NCBI RefSeq assembly: GCF_041296385.1
Contig: NC_091016.1
Span: forward strand, 19,009,497-19,073,496
Source: Aphelocoma coerulescens
Lineage: Eukaryota; Chordata; Aves; Passeriformes; Corvidae
Direction: 5' to 3'
DNA length: 64,000 bases
Position numbers and translations under genes: made by a program. Positions 1 to 14,476 of this stretch are shown one piece after another (the stretch's first letter is position 1; every line of letters begins with the position of its first letter). Under the pieces are notes generated by a model, which worked only from the letters and a program-made list of their open reading frames with translations, made no database searches and was not told the origin of the DNA.

Positions 1-2283
1 GGCCTGGGGCAAGCACTGGTTGTTCTGCAGGGAACAGGGTGATGTTCCCAGCTGGGCTTATTGCCTTAGATGGTAGAAGGCACATCTTGTGTTGGTTTGG
101 CTGTATGCAGCTGTGGGAGTGAAAGGTGCCATGTTCGTGCATCACAATAATTCATGGCAGTTGTCAAAAGGTGCCTGAGAACACAAGCATCCAGAAGGGA
201 AAGGATAGACTTGCGGTGCCTCAGCTGGATTTTGTAAGAAGTTAGTGGACTGGGGAAAGAAAAAGAACATGTCCTTAACCTGATTTCAGCATTTTGTAAC
301 AAATAGTGATGGTAGCAGCCGTGGGTGTGCAGGAAGGGACTGTGTGCTGTCCAGTCTGTGAGTGAAAAGATCACCCCTGAGCTGTGAGGCAGCGGAGAGT
401 TAAGAACTCTGCTTGCTCTGTCGTGTGTCCTGTGTGCTCAAGAGTGCAGGGCTGTGCTGGCCCCCGGGGAGCCCTCTCTCTCTCTGGGCTGTGGAGGCTC
501 CATCAGTGCTGGCTGGTGGGATCAGTGCTGTGCCCCCCGGTTGTGCTGCACCTTCCCTTCCTGGTGACCTGCCTGCTCCTGGGGGCCCCGTGCCCAGTCT
601 GTTCAGTCACAAGTTGTCCCTTGGAGGCTGCTCTTTCTGGGACACCTGGCTGCCTGCTGCATCCTGCAGTTGTTGGCATATTATCAGCTAATTTAAAATT
701 GCTCAAACAAGCCCTTATCAGTGCATGAGACCAAAGGGTGTTAGTGGGCATAATGACAAGGAAGGTTTTATGAACCACTTGAAGCCAAATCCTCAGGAGC
801 TATTGAGGCTGTAATTAGATTTGAGGATAATAAGATTTTTTTTCTTCCTTCCTCCCCCCCCTCTTTCTTTCTGGTAGCGAATCAAGGGAAATATTGGAGC
901 TCTCAGTTCATTCTTGTGTATTCAGAGTGTGGCTGTGGGCTCTACTCAGTAACACAAAGGGATTACAACTTGATATCAAGTAGCCTGGGAGAAGTGTGAG
1001 CATGAAAGTACGGTGGTGTGTTTTGCTGTAGACTATGTGGATCCCTTATGGATGTGCCTCAAAAAGGCCTTCCAAGCCTTAGGAGCGATTAATAATGAAA
1101 TCAACTAATAACAAGATCTGTGATGTGAAGAGAAAGCTAGCCAGTATTTTGTTATGGGGAGAAAATGAGCAAACCAGCAGGGGACATGCTGATCGTGTCT
1201 GATTCATGTTGTCTCTATAATCTCAGCTAAAGTTTTAACAGCCCAGGAAGATGAATTACCCACTCTAACCAACACAGGGATCAGCATGGAGTTTATTAGA
1301 AGCAGGCTATCATTTAACAATGTCAGGAGTGTATTTATTATTAAGCAGTAGACTCCACAGTCTAAATGGAAAACCATCACTCCTCCTTAGACACCAAACA
1401 AGGTATGTTTATAAAGCCAAATGGCCAATACATTGTATTGCCTGAACACAAATACATGGTCTGCTTTACTGGACCTCAGGGCTTTCTGTGTTTAGCTACA
1501 GACTAATAACCCAAAGTGTTTGAAGCTACTGGAGGACAAAGCTGTACACCATATGCTAATTTTGACTCTCAAAACTCCTCCCTGGTGACTTCACTCCAGT
1601 GAAGAGAGAAGAGAAGGAAACCAGAGAGAGAATTCTGGGTTCAGCACAGAAGGGTTGGTTAAAAGTGAATGCTAATGGACCAGGGTACAAAACTCTCTGA
1701 AAGCAACTCTGATTTCTAATATGCACTGTGTACTTTCAGCTCAGAGATTGGTCAGTCCTTCCCTCTTCCTTAAGCCCAATGCCTTTGTCCATAAGAAGAT
1801 CGATCAGTAAAATGTCTGGTAATAAAACATTTTGGTTTTATTTATTGCCACATTAAGGTACTCATTGAGGAAGCATAAATAATACAGTTCAAGTAAACTA
1901 CCACTTCATGCAGTAATATTTCAAGCTGGATTTGTGGGAAAGGCTTGGGCTGGACATGTTTACAGTCCAACTTTGCAAATCTAAAATGTTTCTGGACCAA
2001 CAAACATACAGTGCTGTCAACCTGTAGCATGGCCAAGCAACTCCTACATTTTGCAGTTCTGCTCTTGCTGTGCAGTCAAACAGCAACCACAGCAACAGTC
2101 TTTTGGTCTGAATGTGGGAAAGAGTTCCTGGGCACAGCCATCTGAGTGATGTGACTGTCTGTAACTGTGGGCTGCCACAACTGGCTTTGAACATGACCAA
2201 AAAAATCTTTTCTTTGCAATTTATGAGGCCTTTTCAGCCATATTTTTAACATGTCCTCCTAATGGCCCTCTTGGGAGATACCT

Positions 2284-2322
2284 TGAAATATGACAAAGTG
2301 AATATGAAATATGACGAAGCTT
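2284..2322 (+). repeat. Tandem duplication, 21-base period
   Basis: GAAATATGACAAAGTGAATAT is followed at once by GAAATATGACGAAG, a partial second copy. It is a minor local duplication in gene-free flank. Confidence 0.6.
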
Positions 2323-2845
2323 CTCGATTTTCAAAATTTAGAAGCCAAACTGCAGAATGAAATGTGAGAGCTGAGTCAGGCATGGAGCAAATACATCAGA
2401 CTAATTTTAAGTTTCACCTATTTTTATCAGTTATCTGGGCATACCTGAGTTCTGAGGTTTAAGCAATATTACAGAAATTTCTTAACATTTCATGTCACTT
2501 TTAATTACTTTAATTTCTCAGATTAGGGATTTGTGAACGTACTAGAGTGGAAATGCAGGGTGTAGATTATGCCAAGTTAATGCTGATCTGGAGGGTCTTG
2601 CTGTAGCAAGACTTTGTCAGTTCTTTTCACCTTCAGTGCTCAGTTTGTCCATTCAAATTTAAAGTCCTTTTGTGTTTCATTGCCATTCCCATCAGCTGCT
2701 TCTGCTGCTGTCACTGTTCCCTGAATTCCCCATAACCATTATCCCTGATCAAGTCATAAAAGCAGATATGATACCATCTCAACAGGAATGATTTTCATCT
2801 AGGTGTGATGAATACCTCTTGCACTGCAATAGCTTGGATTCGAGC

Positions 2846-2960
2846 CATGCATAATTTTTGCATTAATTATGTCATTACTGTTTAATTACTGCAATTAGCA
2901 GCATCACTTTCTCTGAGCCATCAATGTCATTATATGGCCTCCACATTATAGCAGGATCCC
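2846..2960 (+). promoter_or_regulatory. Candidate AT-rich conserved element with homeodomain-type sites
   Basis: Two TAATTA cores (2864-2869 and 2883-2888), a CAATTAG and an octamer-like TTTTTGCAT cluster within about 60 bases. Such clusters are common in vertebrate developmental enhancers. Conservation cannot be judged from one sequence. Confidence 0.3.
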
Positions 2961-5900
2961 ACCTGTTGGGGCACCCTATGCTGATGTATGGAGTGTCCAT
3001 ATAATAGCAAAGAGCTGTGCTTACCTGACCACAGGAAAGGGAGTATCTGAGCTAACACCTCTTCTCTGTGAAGGCACCTAAAGCCCTGCAAGGCGACTGC
3101 AAAATGGTGCCTCTCTGAAATGTTTCTTTTTTATGTCCTTTTCCTGTAGCTTCAGATGGCTACACAAAGTACAGGAAATATGGAATCAGGTCTCAACCTG
3201 AATTTTAAGGAGCTTCATAAGCTCAATTTATATGCCATCATGACAATGAGTGGCCCCTGGAAGTGATAGGCACGTTGCTTAGGAAAATGAAGAGCAGGCT
3301 GGGGCTGTGTATCAGGAGGCAGACTGATAAGAGTGTGACCACCCTCTTCGTAAGCACTGTAGCTGGTCACCCCATGCAGAAAGGGATTCACCTCACAGCT
3401 ATTCAGATGATGTTTCTGGGTGATCTCAGTGTTTCTGGAAGATCTGAGTGCTTCCTACCATCTGGTGAAAATGTTAAATGGTGGATTAATGACAGGAAGA
3501 GTGTCATCTGGGAGTGCTTTAGGAATCTCCTCCCACCTCACGCCCTGCTGCATGTGCAGTGGGGAAGCTCTGTGCAGAGCCAGTCGTGGGTTTGTAAGAT
3601 CTCAGGGAAAGCTGTCAGGATGAACCAGATGGAAGCATCTCCTAGGCAGGCATGAGACCCTCTGTTTTCATCTTACAGCAGGGCTGGCCACAGCACAAAT
3701 TGTTACACATGCAGGCCACATCTTTGCTATTTGTGCCTTTTAAGGTAAAATTTTCAACATTGCGTCTTGTTGGTCTTCTGCACTAAATTAAAATCCATTT
3801 GAGATAATGTCAGAAGGATGGCAGTGCAGCAGGTTGTTAATCCTACAGCTGTAACACATGGAGAAAGCTACCAGGGCTAGGATACACCCATGGTATTAGA
3901 TTAGTTGGTACTGTTAGATTATTAGATTATTAGATATTATTATTGTTAGGTGAGTACCCAAGTCTGCATTTCTGTTATGCAGAGAGGGAAGGGCTTGTTT
4001 CCCCGAAGTAATCACTCTTACTTGAGTAACCTGACCAACCCTCAAGAGATTATACAAATTAAAACTGCACTTTCTTATTCAGAAGCAAGATTAGCTCTTA
4101 AAGGAGAGCTGTACTTTGTACTGTGGTTGTTGGGCTCAGGAGGCTTCTGACTGTGTGACTCTCAGAACTCCCATTCGGCGTTAAGCTATCTGCTAACAGC
4201 ACCATCAGCCAGCGTTACTGCACAATATCCATCAAGCAACAAGCCCTGGTATCTGTTTAGCAGCAGGGGCTTGTTACCCAGGAGGTGTTCTTCTGCCTTA
4301 AGACATTCTGCCTTAAATAAGGGTCAGCCATCCTGCCAAATGCATAAAACTCACTTTACCCAAACACTTATTTTTAGTAAAACAGAGAGAACTACAGCTT
4401 CTTGCATTGCTTTTAATTCTCAGTGAATTTTGTTTTTACTTTTTTTTTGGTGCATGTGCTTCTGGAGCTTTTTGGAGCTTTTTTTTTTTTTTTTTTTTGC
4501 AATAGCAATGGCCCTGCTGGGAGTTGTTATGATTGTTGCATTCATTTGAGCTTGCTTACACATACAAAACTCACTCAAGCAAAATCACTGCTGATCACTC
4601 TGCAAGTGGGAATGATGATGAGGTGACAGTTAAACGGGCTCAGTTTCATGGACATAAACCATCTTCATTGGCTGGAAAAGCTGCCTTGGGAGGGGTTCAA
4701 CCTCTTCGTGTTTGTTTCAAGTGCTCAGGAAGAAAGGCAGCAATTACAGAACGTGGCTTTAGGTTGCTTTAAGTCACCCAGTGATGAACATTTATGCCAC
4801 ATATTACCAGCTTTATAAATGGCACTGTTCTGTGCCAGTGGTTACCCACTGTATAGGTAATTGTAAAACAAACTCCATATTCCAATTGACACCCTTTCTA
4901 ATTACATCTCACCTTCATTAGGCTATTAAAGTGATAAATGCTAGCAATTACATTGAACTCCAGTGAAAACCCTCTGTCTGTGGCATGCCCTGACTGTGGT
5001 GTGAGTGATTTGCCCAGGAGCCCGGCAGAATTCTGCCAATGGAGTGAAGCTCTGAACAAAACAATCCCAAAAAAGGGAAAAAAAAAAATTCCTGAAAAAT
5101 AGCTCAGCTGATTAGAGAGTATCTGACAGCAAAGTCCATGTCCAGCATTGAACAGCACGGCTGGCTGGGGCCAATCCTCCAGCCATGAGTGGCAGCTTTT
5201 CTTCATTTTAATTAGATCTCTGCAGGAGGGGGAAGAGTGAGTGGATCTGGCATGTGCTTCAACATGGCATAAGGTGTTCCTGTCCAGCACTGGTGGCAGT
5301 TCTGTGGTCATCTTTTCTTGCACGTTTTGGCTCTCCCGTGTTCTTGCACGGGAGATCTCCCTCATGTGGAGGGACAGGATTCCTGGGACTGGCATGGATG
5401 GATGTCTGTGCTCTGTGTGTGTGTGTAGGATTTAATTGTGCATGGTTACCTGTGTTCTAGCTCAGGTGTGGTCTCTTCTGCATGAGTCAGACATGGGTGG
5501 GAAGACAAAAAGCTGGATTCCCAGGTGTTGAGCTGCCCTTTGTCAGGGGTGCCCTGGCCTGGTCTCCTCCTTGGCAGTCCCTTCTAGAGAGCCAGGGAAG
5601 AGAGCTGGAGATAATTGGGTTTTGGGCTTCTCCCTGTTGAGTGATTTGGGGGAGCAGCAGGAGGGGGAACAGGAGAGACAGGGAAGGGGCTTTTTTGCTC
5701 CAGTGCCAGGAGCACCTCCTCCCAGCCTGATGTAGGGAAGGAATGGCGGGGACCCCCACATGGAAGCCTTTCTGTATGGCATGGGAGTGGGACAGAGGGT
5801 TTGGGATCACCCTGCAGGTCTGCCTGGTTTCCATCTCATAGCAAATTTAATTTTAAACCACACGATGCTTTGTTACAGCCGTGCCTGCAGTTCAGTGAAG

Positions 5901-7082
5901 ACAGCAGCCAGCCACTGCAGGAGCAGATGTTTTCCTAAAGGGTTGAGCCAACACAGGGGATGAAGTGACAGAGATTTGTATTTATTATTTTAATAAATAT
6001 GATACTTCTGCAGACTTTTTCCTGAGGGTTCCTGCAGGGCAGCTGCTATTACTGCCAAGAGCATCTCCTGAGCTGGACGCAGGCTTGCCCAACTCCTCAG
6101 GGATGGTTTCTTGGGGGCCAAACAACTGGGGCTTCCTGTGAGTAACATATTTAGCAGAGAAGGACAGCCAAAGTCACCTCCTTTTATAATTTCTGATCTT
6201 CCTATGGACAGATTGAGGGCTTCTCAAATGCAGTCGCTGTCGGAAATTATTTGCTGAATGCAGCCATTAGTCATTTCTGATTTATGAATTTTTCAGTCTG
6301 TGAGCACCTCGAAGTAAGGTATTTGAGATTCAAAATCCTGGCTGTGCTGATGTGTTGATTAGCTGGTCTGAATGCATTGAGGTACTTGATGCATTTCTAT
6401 TTTGTGACTAAAATGAGTGTGACCTTAAAATGTTTTGTACTACTAAAAATAATAAGCCATTAAAATCCTTAGTAGTTGGCCTATGCCTTGAGAATATTGT
6501 CCAGAGTTGGGAAGGAACAGCTGTGGGCTGCTTATTGACAAATGATAGCAGTGAACTTCTCCCAGCTTTTGACAGGATTGCTTTTTGATCTGTGCATTTC
6601 CATGCCATGTCTGAGAATCTTGCAGAAAAACCCTGAGCAAAGCTATCAGCGCCTGTTTTATTATTTCTTCCATTATACCAGAAAAAGACACAGGTGAAAG
6701 GGGATGATTTGTTTTGGTGTGAATGCCTTCTCTAATAAGGACTGTTTCTAGCAAAGCTTTCTGCATTTCATTAGCTACAGGCTGGACGCTGCACTAGTCT
6801 GTTGATGTGAAAATTCTGTGAGTTTTCACCCAAATGGTAGAAACTCTGTCTATTTTCAGTGACTCGTGCTGCACAATGTGAAATCTGTTTCCTGTGACTA
6901 TTTTCTGCAGCTGAAGTATTTTCTTAGAATACTGCTTTTGAATATATTATTGCCAGTAAAATTATCTAGAGTGCATTTGTAGAAAAGTAACATGAAGTTA
7001 GCAGGAACCTGGAAGAAAGAAACGAAAGAAAACAAGTCTTTTAAAAAGAGGAAGGATAATTTCTCAGAAAAACAACACAGAT

Positions 7083-7150
7083 AGGATAAGCCTCTTCCAC
7101 TGAATACTAGTCCAGATATGATAAGCCTCTTCCACTGAGTACTAGCCCAG
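7083..7150 (+). repeat. Tandem duplication, 35-base period, two copies
   Basis: GATAAGCCTCTTCCACTG is repeated at a 35-base offset, with the following AATACTAGTCCAG and AGTACTAGCCCAG differing by two bases. It is a simple local duplication; I see no coding or hairpin role. Confidence 0.8.
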
Positions 7151-10100
7151 TGACCTCAAACAAGGATGTACACAGCCTTCCTGAGCTACCCTGCCATTCT
7201 GAAAGGCCCTCTCTGACTGCTACCACCCAGTCACCTCCTGGAGAGGAGTTCTCTGGGTCGCTGGGGGAAGAGAGAGAAAAATCAGTGGGAGATGCCTGGT
7301 TATGTGCAAGGGTGGGGTTTGTACCTGGTGTAGCTTTCTGTGAAACCAAAGGTGCTGGTGTGTGAGTTTGGGGCAGAACTGCCTGCGGTCCTGCCCTCCC
7401 TGCTGCCTAGGCCACAGGGGTGGCTCAGGGTGTTTGTGAGTGGTTTACTCAGTCAAGAATGAACAGATGCATGTGTGAGTCAAGTCTCCAACACCTACCT
7501 CAGACAATGACAGCAGCGCGAGTCAACAGATTTGGTTCCTGTGTTTTGGTGACACCCAACTTGTTGCCCATGAGGAACCCAACCCCAGGTTAGAGCCAGC
7601 AGGTAGAGTCAGTGGACCTGGTCATTGCAAATATTCACTTTTCAAGCACTTTTGACACAAATTTTAATCAAAGGCCTTGTACAGATGCAGGTGTGATGCA
7701 GCATCTTGTGTTAAAACTATCAATGTAGGTGCAGATGAAAAGAAACAGGGAAATGTTCAGGCATGTGGGCTTTTCTTCAGGTCTGAAAGCAACCCCAAAA
7801 GGTTGCTTTTGCTGGCTAGCAAAGAAGCACTACTATTTATTTAGCAGATGGCAGTTTGCAGATGCCCATCCCCTCCAGCCTGGATCAGATGCCTTCTTTA
7901 GGGCTGAAAATAAGTTTGTGGTATGGGCACATGGCTCTTGGCCTCAGGGCCAGACTCAGGCCATTGGCATCTCCCGTGGTATTTAGCAGTGGGGATGAAA
8001 CCTCAGTGTTTGTGTCTCGTTCCTGATGTGGCCATTGACCCCAGGCAGGGCCAGGGTGCTGCTGCCTTGTCTCAGAAGGTGTACTCCAGGGTACACTGAA
8101 GTTATTGGATTATTCTGTCAAAGTCAGTGGCCTTTGGGTTAGATCCTGGAGTCAGCAGGCACTTGGGCATGGTTTTGTTCAGAAATCCAGGCCTTGAGCT
8201 AATCCCTGGTTAGAGAAACAAGATTTTCAGGTGTGTTTCTGAGATGGACTCTTGAATTATAAATAGGAATTAATTTTTCCAACTAAATGGTTTCTGATTT
8301 TGCTTTAGATTGTCTCTCTGTGAATGTTTCACCAGTAAAATTTTCACTCTTCTCTTCCTGCTCCCTGTTGATTGAGATGACAGGGTCTAACCTGCCTCTT
8401 CCTCTACACTGCCACCAGAGGTAGGGGCTAAAGAGGTGAAGGTGTGTATTAAGGGAGGGGGAGTTAAAAAAGTGACTGTGTCTGCACTGGAGGTCTGTGG
8501 CCTGTGTTGCTGGCCAGGTAAAACAAGTAGAACAAAGGCATAGCAATCTTCATGAAACATAATTTTTATTATAATCACTTGGCTTTTCCACAGCTCATAA
8601 CTTTGCTCATTAAAAAAATGCCCAGAGATTTATGAAGTCTCTTAAAAAAAAATAAAATTAAAGATTAACTATACTGAAACTTCCTTGTCTTTTTATATAT
8701 GCAACAGTTAAAACACAGCAAAATGATTTTAATCATTCCCCATCCTGACACGGAATAATTGTTTGTTCTTACTGTTTGGATTACAGAGGGCTTTGAAAAT
8801 CCAGTCAAAGGATCAAAGTCTTACTGTGTGAGGCACTGTACACACATAATAAATCTGTGGCTCCAAAGAAGCTGCAGGATGGGCTATTTTTCAGTTTTTG
8901 TCTCCAGCAATGCAGTGATGTCTTCTCCTGCTCTCTTTCTCTGACAGCCCAGTTATTTAGTGTGAAACCCATCTTTGTGATTTCCTCCTAAGATGCTGCA
9001 ATGCTCAGTGTAGCCCATAGTTAATAGGACCATCCCCAGTGCTTTGGCAGGAGGATATAAAGGGAGTGGAGAAGAGGAAGGTAATTCTTTGTTCTAGGAA
9101 TCCGATCCATCACAGCCTGCGCTATTTCCTCCTCAATACCATTCTCTGTCACTCACTGGGGCATATATTGGGTCAAACACATTACAGTTTGATTCTCCAG
9201 CTAATGGCTACTGAGGCCTGGTCTCAGTACGCTGCAACAAGCACAGTAATTGAAATTCAGACTGCAGGAGAGAAAAGGCTTAGTCTTCATTTCAGCGCAT
9301 CAACCTCTTGCTTATACAGAGTTTTTTCCTGGATGCAGTAAACAAGGGGCTCAATTCAGTATTGCCCTGAAGTCTTATCCCTTATTAGTAAAAATAATAT
9401 GACAGTACATAGAGATCCCAGCACTGATTGTTTTTAGGTTCAAAGTGTCTCATCTTCTTGCCCTGGAGAACAAACTTTTGATGGTTCACAGTGGCAGACT
9501 CAAGGTCCTTGATTAGTTCCTGGGAGTTGCTAGATTTGTGTTGCCTTTTCCATTAGTGAGTCAGGTGAGCTGCTTCACTCAGCTGTGCTCTACTGCCTTT
9601 CTGCATCTCCCTGTGGCTCACCAGCATCAGAGTAGCTGGAAGAAATCAGATGCCTGGGAGAGTGACAAGACTTTTCTCATCAAGTGCGCTGAGGGGGGAA
9701 TGTGACTGCTTCTCATTCAGCTCTTGCTCCATCTTAAACCCTCTCTTATATTAGTGTTGACATAGTGAGATTAGTGATTTGGTCTGGGATTTTCTAACAA
9801 GCTCACCAAATTTGAAATTAACATGTTCTGTTTCAGAAAAAGTTAAAATTAAAAATGCACCAGGAATCGAGGCACTGTCATGTTGTTTTCTGGGCTACCT
9901 TTACTCTCCTGAGTGCTTCCCAGCATGGTATTGTGCCAGTTCTTCTCACCTCCATGGGAAGCAATCCTTTCCAAGTCTGTCTCACCCTAGGGCTGGTCTT
10001 GCTGAGCCTTGTCCACTCCTAGTGTCCCTCTTCCCTTTCAGGCATTACCTTGCATTTTACTCTTTTTTACTGGATGGAATCATTTTCATGGACGTGATCC

Positions 10101-13100
10101 TCTGTAAATTACCTGAGACTCTGCCCTTCTATTTACATTCTTGTTCCATATTTTGGCCCTGTTTCTATCCTGTGACTGTTACCCGTAGCCTCCTGTGTTT
10201 GTCCACAGAATTAGAGAGTTTAGTTCTTCTCTTCCTCCTCCCCCAAGAAGGAGGAAGCATTTAGAAAGATGGTGCAGTTTGGCTGAACAAGTTAAAGGCA
10301 GTGTCTCATGTGCTTCCTTAATACATTGTAGAATATAGATTATCAGTGAAGAACATTAGTTGAAATGTCAATGAAAAGTGACAGAAACATTCACTAGGGA
10401 CCATATGCTGTTCTCTGCACTGGCATCTCACTCTCCATACATGGCTCTGAGCCCTAGCTAAGTGCCTTATCTAGCTATTTAAGGTATTTAATTAATACCT
10501 CAGATAGAGTACCAATCCTCATTTTCCCATGTACTGATAGAGCAGAGCAAAGAGAGCAGCCCTGTGTTATCAAAGCACACTGTACAGCTCTGAGAGGAGC
10601 CTTTCATCCTGACAAAAGAGCTCAGGGCTGGAGCTGCTCTGAGCTAGTAAAAAGAAGCCTGCTGCCAGCACAGTGTGGGACAGAGGTTACAGTGCAGGGT
10701 CAGCCTGGGAAAGGTTGTGCCAGCTGCCATACCTGTGCTTTGCAGGCACATGGCAGCGAGCAGGAAAAGGAGAGCAGAACACACAAACCCTTTCTTTTCA
10801 AGGGAGCTGCACTGATGTGCTGGTCTGTTTGTCCATGCAGGTCACAGCTGGCCCCTCACAGCTCTTGGGAAGCAGAATCTGTGGAGGGCAGCTTTCTTCA
10901 TCAGGGATTTGTGTGTCTGAGTCCTGTTGCTGTGCTGCTCCAGATGACTGCCCCAGGGAGGGCACCACTGGGCTCTGTGCCTCAGATTTTCCATTTGTGC
11001 TCTAAAACTTCACCACTTGATCTTTGCTTCTCTTTCAGCTCGGATGGGATTGGGTCTTTCATGTGTCCTAGAGCACCCACCAGAGCCATCCTGCAAAGGA
11101 ACAGATACCCTCTCATTCCAAGTCTGTACAGTTATTAAAAGTTCATCCTGGTAACCCCCTCAGCTCTTTCTACACAAGATCATCTTGTTGCTTTTTTTCC
11201 TTCCTCTCTTGACAGCAGGCCTCAGCAGCAAAACTGTCTCAATTACTGGAGGACCCTACTTCTATCCCAAGCTTTTCCCCATGGATTTGCCACCCTTCCT
11301 ATGCCTTTCAAGTAAGAGGCCACATTCTCCTTTGGTTTTGGGCTGAATAAGTATAGCCTCCAGACTAAGCTGAACAGCCTCCTTTATGAGCAGTGCTTTG
11401 CTTGTCACTTGTGTCAGTCAGGTGAGCAAGCTCAGATGCATCTGGCTACAAAGTCATCAGAATGAGAAAACCCAGGCTGGTAATGTTTTAGGTTCTTTGG
11501 GGTTTTTTAACTCCCCAGTCCTGTAATGTTGGCAAGTGCTGATGCTGTTATGAAAGCTGTGATACAACTCTTTTCGTGGCCAAAATAATTCTTAGAGAGA
11601 GACCAAATGGGTCTCTGGTGAAGTGGGGTACAAAGTGTGGACTGCTTTTTTCAGAGGAAAAACACTTGGTTTAGGTACCCTGTATATTCCAGGAAAACAG
11701 AGCATGATCCTGGAAGCCTTGCACTCGTGCTCCCTGAGGCCAAGTAGAGCTGCCTGCTGTCCTGTCCAGGAGGCAGAAAAGATCAGTACCACTCTTACCT
11801 AACATGGTAACTGAGGTGAACACAAACTTTTTTCAGACATTACCATCAGGTCTGTAGGAATCTCACCATCCTCTTTCAAGACAGCCTCTCTTTTTAAACT
11901 GCCTGGGTACCTTGCAGGTGTGTGTTTGGGTGTTACTGCTTCAGATGAGGTCACCTCTGTTGGATCAAGGGAGGATGAAGCTGGAGTCATCAAAAGCATC
12001 TGATTGCGGGTTTTTTTAATTCTTTTAAATTTCCAGGAGTTTGGTGATGGAGTTGTTAGTCTGAGAGATTAATTCAATTTCTCCTTCTATGCCATAATTT
12101 GTGTTTCATGGAACCAGTATAGTCAAACAATGGCCAACGCTGTCAGCATACAGCACACTGTTACTGCTCCTCAAGCTCTTCTTAGAGGATAGAGCCAGGA
12201 TGTCATGTCTGTGACTTCCATCCAACTCATGGCTTAATTCCACTGTGACAGTGGTAGGGTTTGCCATAATTTAGCCTCAGATCCCTCTGCTGTGGTTTGG
12301 GTAGTAACCCCATTTTCAGGTTTTAGGTATGTGCTGAAGGACATGGAATCCCAGAGGAGCTGTCTGGCTTGTCTCAAGTTGCAGCCCTTAGTTTCTCCAG
12401 GTGTTGGATGTCTTGTGGGAGCAAGGAGGAGAGGTGGACAGCAAGTTGCCTGACTGGAATAGCAGCAGTGCACCCTTGTTGGCGCCTTACAAATGGCAGG
12501 ATGTCCAGGAAGAGGAAGCTGGGCTGTGCAGTGCATGTCAGCAGTCAGCAAGGACTGAGGTGAGGACTGGGAACTGCAAATGTTTTCAGTAAGCTGTTGG
12601 AATGATCTGCAGGCCAAGGATTCTCCATCAGAGGATGACGGGAATGTTTCTGGAAAACAAACAAATGTGAGACTGTCGCAATCTGTTCGCACCAAGACAA
12701 AACCAAAACAAAAAAGCGTGAAATAAATTTTCTCATACCCACAGGGCTTTAACAAGGCTGGAGGCAGAAATGCCAAATAAGGGCTAATATGCTGATGAAA
12801 ACAAGAGCTTCGTTTTGATGTGCCCTCCACAAAGGGCTGTTTCTGGACCCAAAAGCTGCTGCTGAAGAGGTAGATGGGGGACACCAAGGAGAGAAGGGTA
12901 AAAGTGCTCCTTTGGTTGCTAGCAAGGTTTGGTAAAGCAGAGCAGCAGTGCTATGACCAGATGGAAGGGTGTCCGTGGCACTTACAAGGACGATGTCATG
13001 ACGGCTCTGTTTAAAAAATGCTTTGATGTTACTCCCGGTGATAGGATGGGCTTATTCTCAAGGAGAGTTTCACTGCTTGCTGCTGAGGGGCCAAACTTCT

Positions 13101-14476
13101 GTAGAGGTTTTGTAGGGCTTCAGTATTCAAAGTGCTATCATATTCTGTTCCTCATTCAAAGGAAAAACAAAGTCCAAAATTTCCTGGGAAATCACATTCT
13201 GAAAAATAATGTCAGACCGAATGCAGAGAGCTACTGCAATAACACTTGAAATCTTTTTTACATTGCAATGTTAAACCTTTTGGATAATGCAGAGATGAGC
13301 CTGAAGTGATGGGTTTTTCATAAGCAAAAAAATGCAACTGTTGCAAAATCAGAATGGAGCCCAATGGCATTATCGAAATGTATTGTGCCTTTCTCATAGT
13401 GAAAATTCATTGTTAGTGGCTTTCATCTTTGACAGAATTGCATTTTTCTGAAGGAAAAATATTCCACTGGGAAATTCCAGTGCTAATATGGGTGTCAGTA
13501 GCAGGCTGCCTATTTTTTTATTTTTATTTTTATTCTCGAAGAATTCCCACTGTGGTTCTGAAGTCGGTGGATATTTCTTCTGAAAATAGGGCTCTGGAGA
13601 GAGATATTTTTCACACCAAATCCCCCCTCCCCCAAGTGGCAGTAGGAACTAGCTCTGTGGATTCATTATGTACTGTTAAGCAGCTGCCACATTTCACTCC
13701 GGCAACAGTTGTACTTCATTTATGAGCGAAATGATTCATATGTGAATATGGCAAAAGTGCTGCAGCTCGTGGTGAATTTGCACTGAGGAGCAGCTCGTGG
13801 GTGAGGATTGGGTAAAAACAGATGCTGAAGTAGGACTTTGTTACTTGCCTGATAGTTTTTACAGTCATAAAAGTTTATGTTTTAGAAGGGCAGGTCCTGC
13901 CAGAAACAGGAGTGCATAAACACAGAGCAAAGGAGCTTGTTTATGACTAAAATTAATCACAGCTTCCCTGCATCTTGTGTAAGAGAAGCAAATAAATGGT
14001 AACACTTGACCTATATACCAAGTTATGAATGAGGAAATGAAATGGATTGATAGTGTTCTTACATTAGTCCCATAATGCAAAAACAGCAGGATGCCCAATC
14101 ACTGCAGCAAATGTGACAATGACTGAAGGATGATTCCTCTGTTACACAAAACCTATTTGTGTTCACTACCCTGGAAAATTTCCCAGCCTGTTTCTTTTAT
14201 TTACCGCGGTGTAAATTAGGAGTCTTTCTGCTAAAAAGAGTGTGATCTTCACAGGGCTAAGAGCAGCAGAAGTAAAAAATTAAGGCATATGTCTGAAATG
14301 TTGCAAAAGATAACAGTGTTAATACTTCAGTGCAGAAGCTCCGTGGGTGGAGTGAGGAGAGTTCCCTTCTTCAGGCCAAGGCTTCCACTAGTATTGGGAG
14401 AAAGTTATGCAGTTCCTCCCCAGACAGCCTTGAAAGATGATGCGAAGCTCACTGCTTCAGACATGCTGCTGGCTAC
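7151..14476. other. Gene-free flank
   Basis: Nothing recognisable. The longest open frames, 9779-10264 (+) and 12234-12887 (-), have no domain, no repeated codon pattern and low-complexity Ser/Cys/Leu-rich translation, so I treat them as chance. Old, unrecognised repeats may be present. Confidence 0.6.

Larger units (their letters stand above)
1..7082. other. Gene-free flank
   Basis: I found no exon chain, RNA gene or full repeat element here. Apart from the AT-rich site cluster near 2.85 kb and the 21-base duplication at 2.28 kb there are only homopolymer runs (T-run at 4478-4498) and a short TG run near 5415. The open frames are short, overlap on several strands and lack family motifs. Confidence 0.6.

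Noticed and set aside
4898..5395. 165-codon open frame on the minus strand
   Set aside because: No motif, and a low-complexity run from an A-rich tract interrupts it.
9779..10264. 161-codon open frame on the plus strand
   Set aside because: Leu/Phe/Ser-rich translation without signal, domain or splice logic; most likely chance.
12234..12887. 217-codon open frame on the minus strand, among the longest in the window
   Set aside because: Its translation has no recognisable domain, is rich in Ser, Cys and Pro, and overlaps frames on the other strand. No promoter or splice partners were seen.
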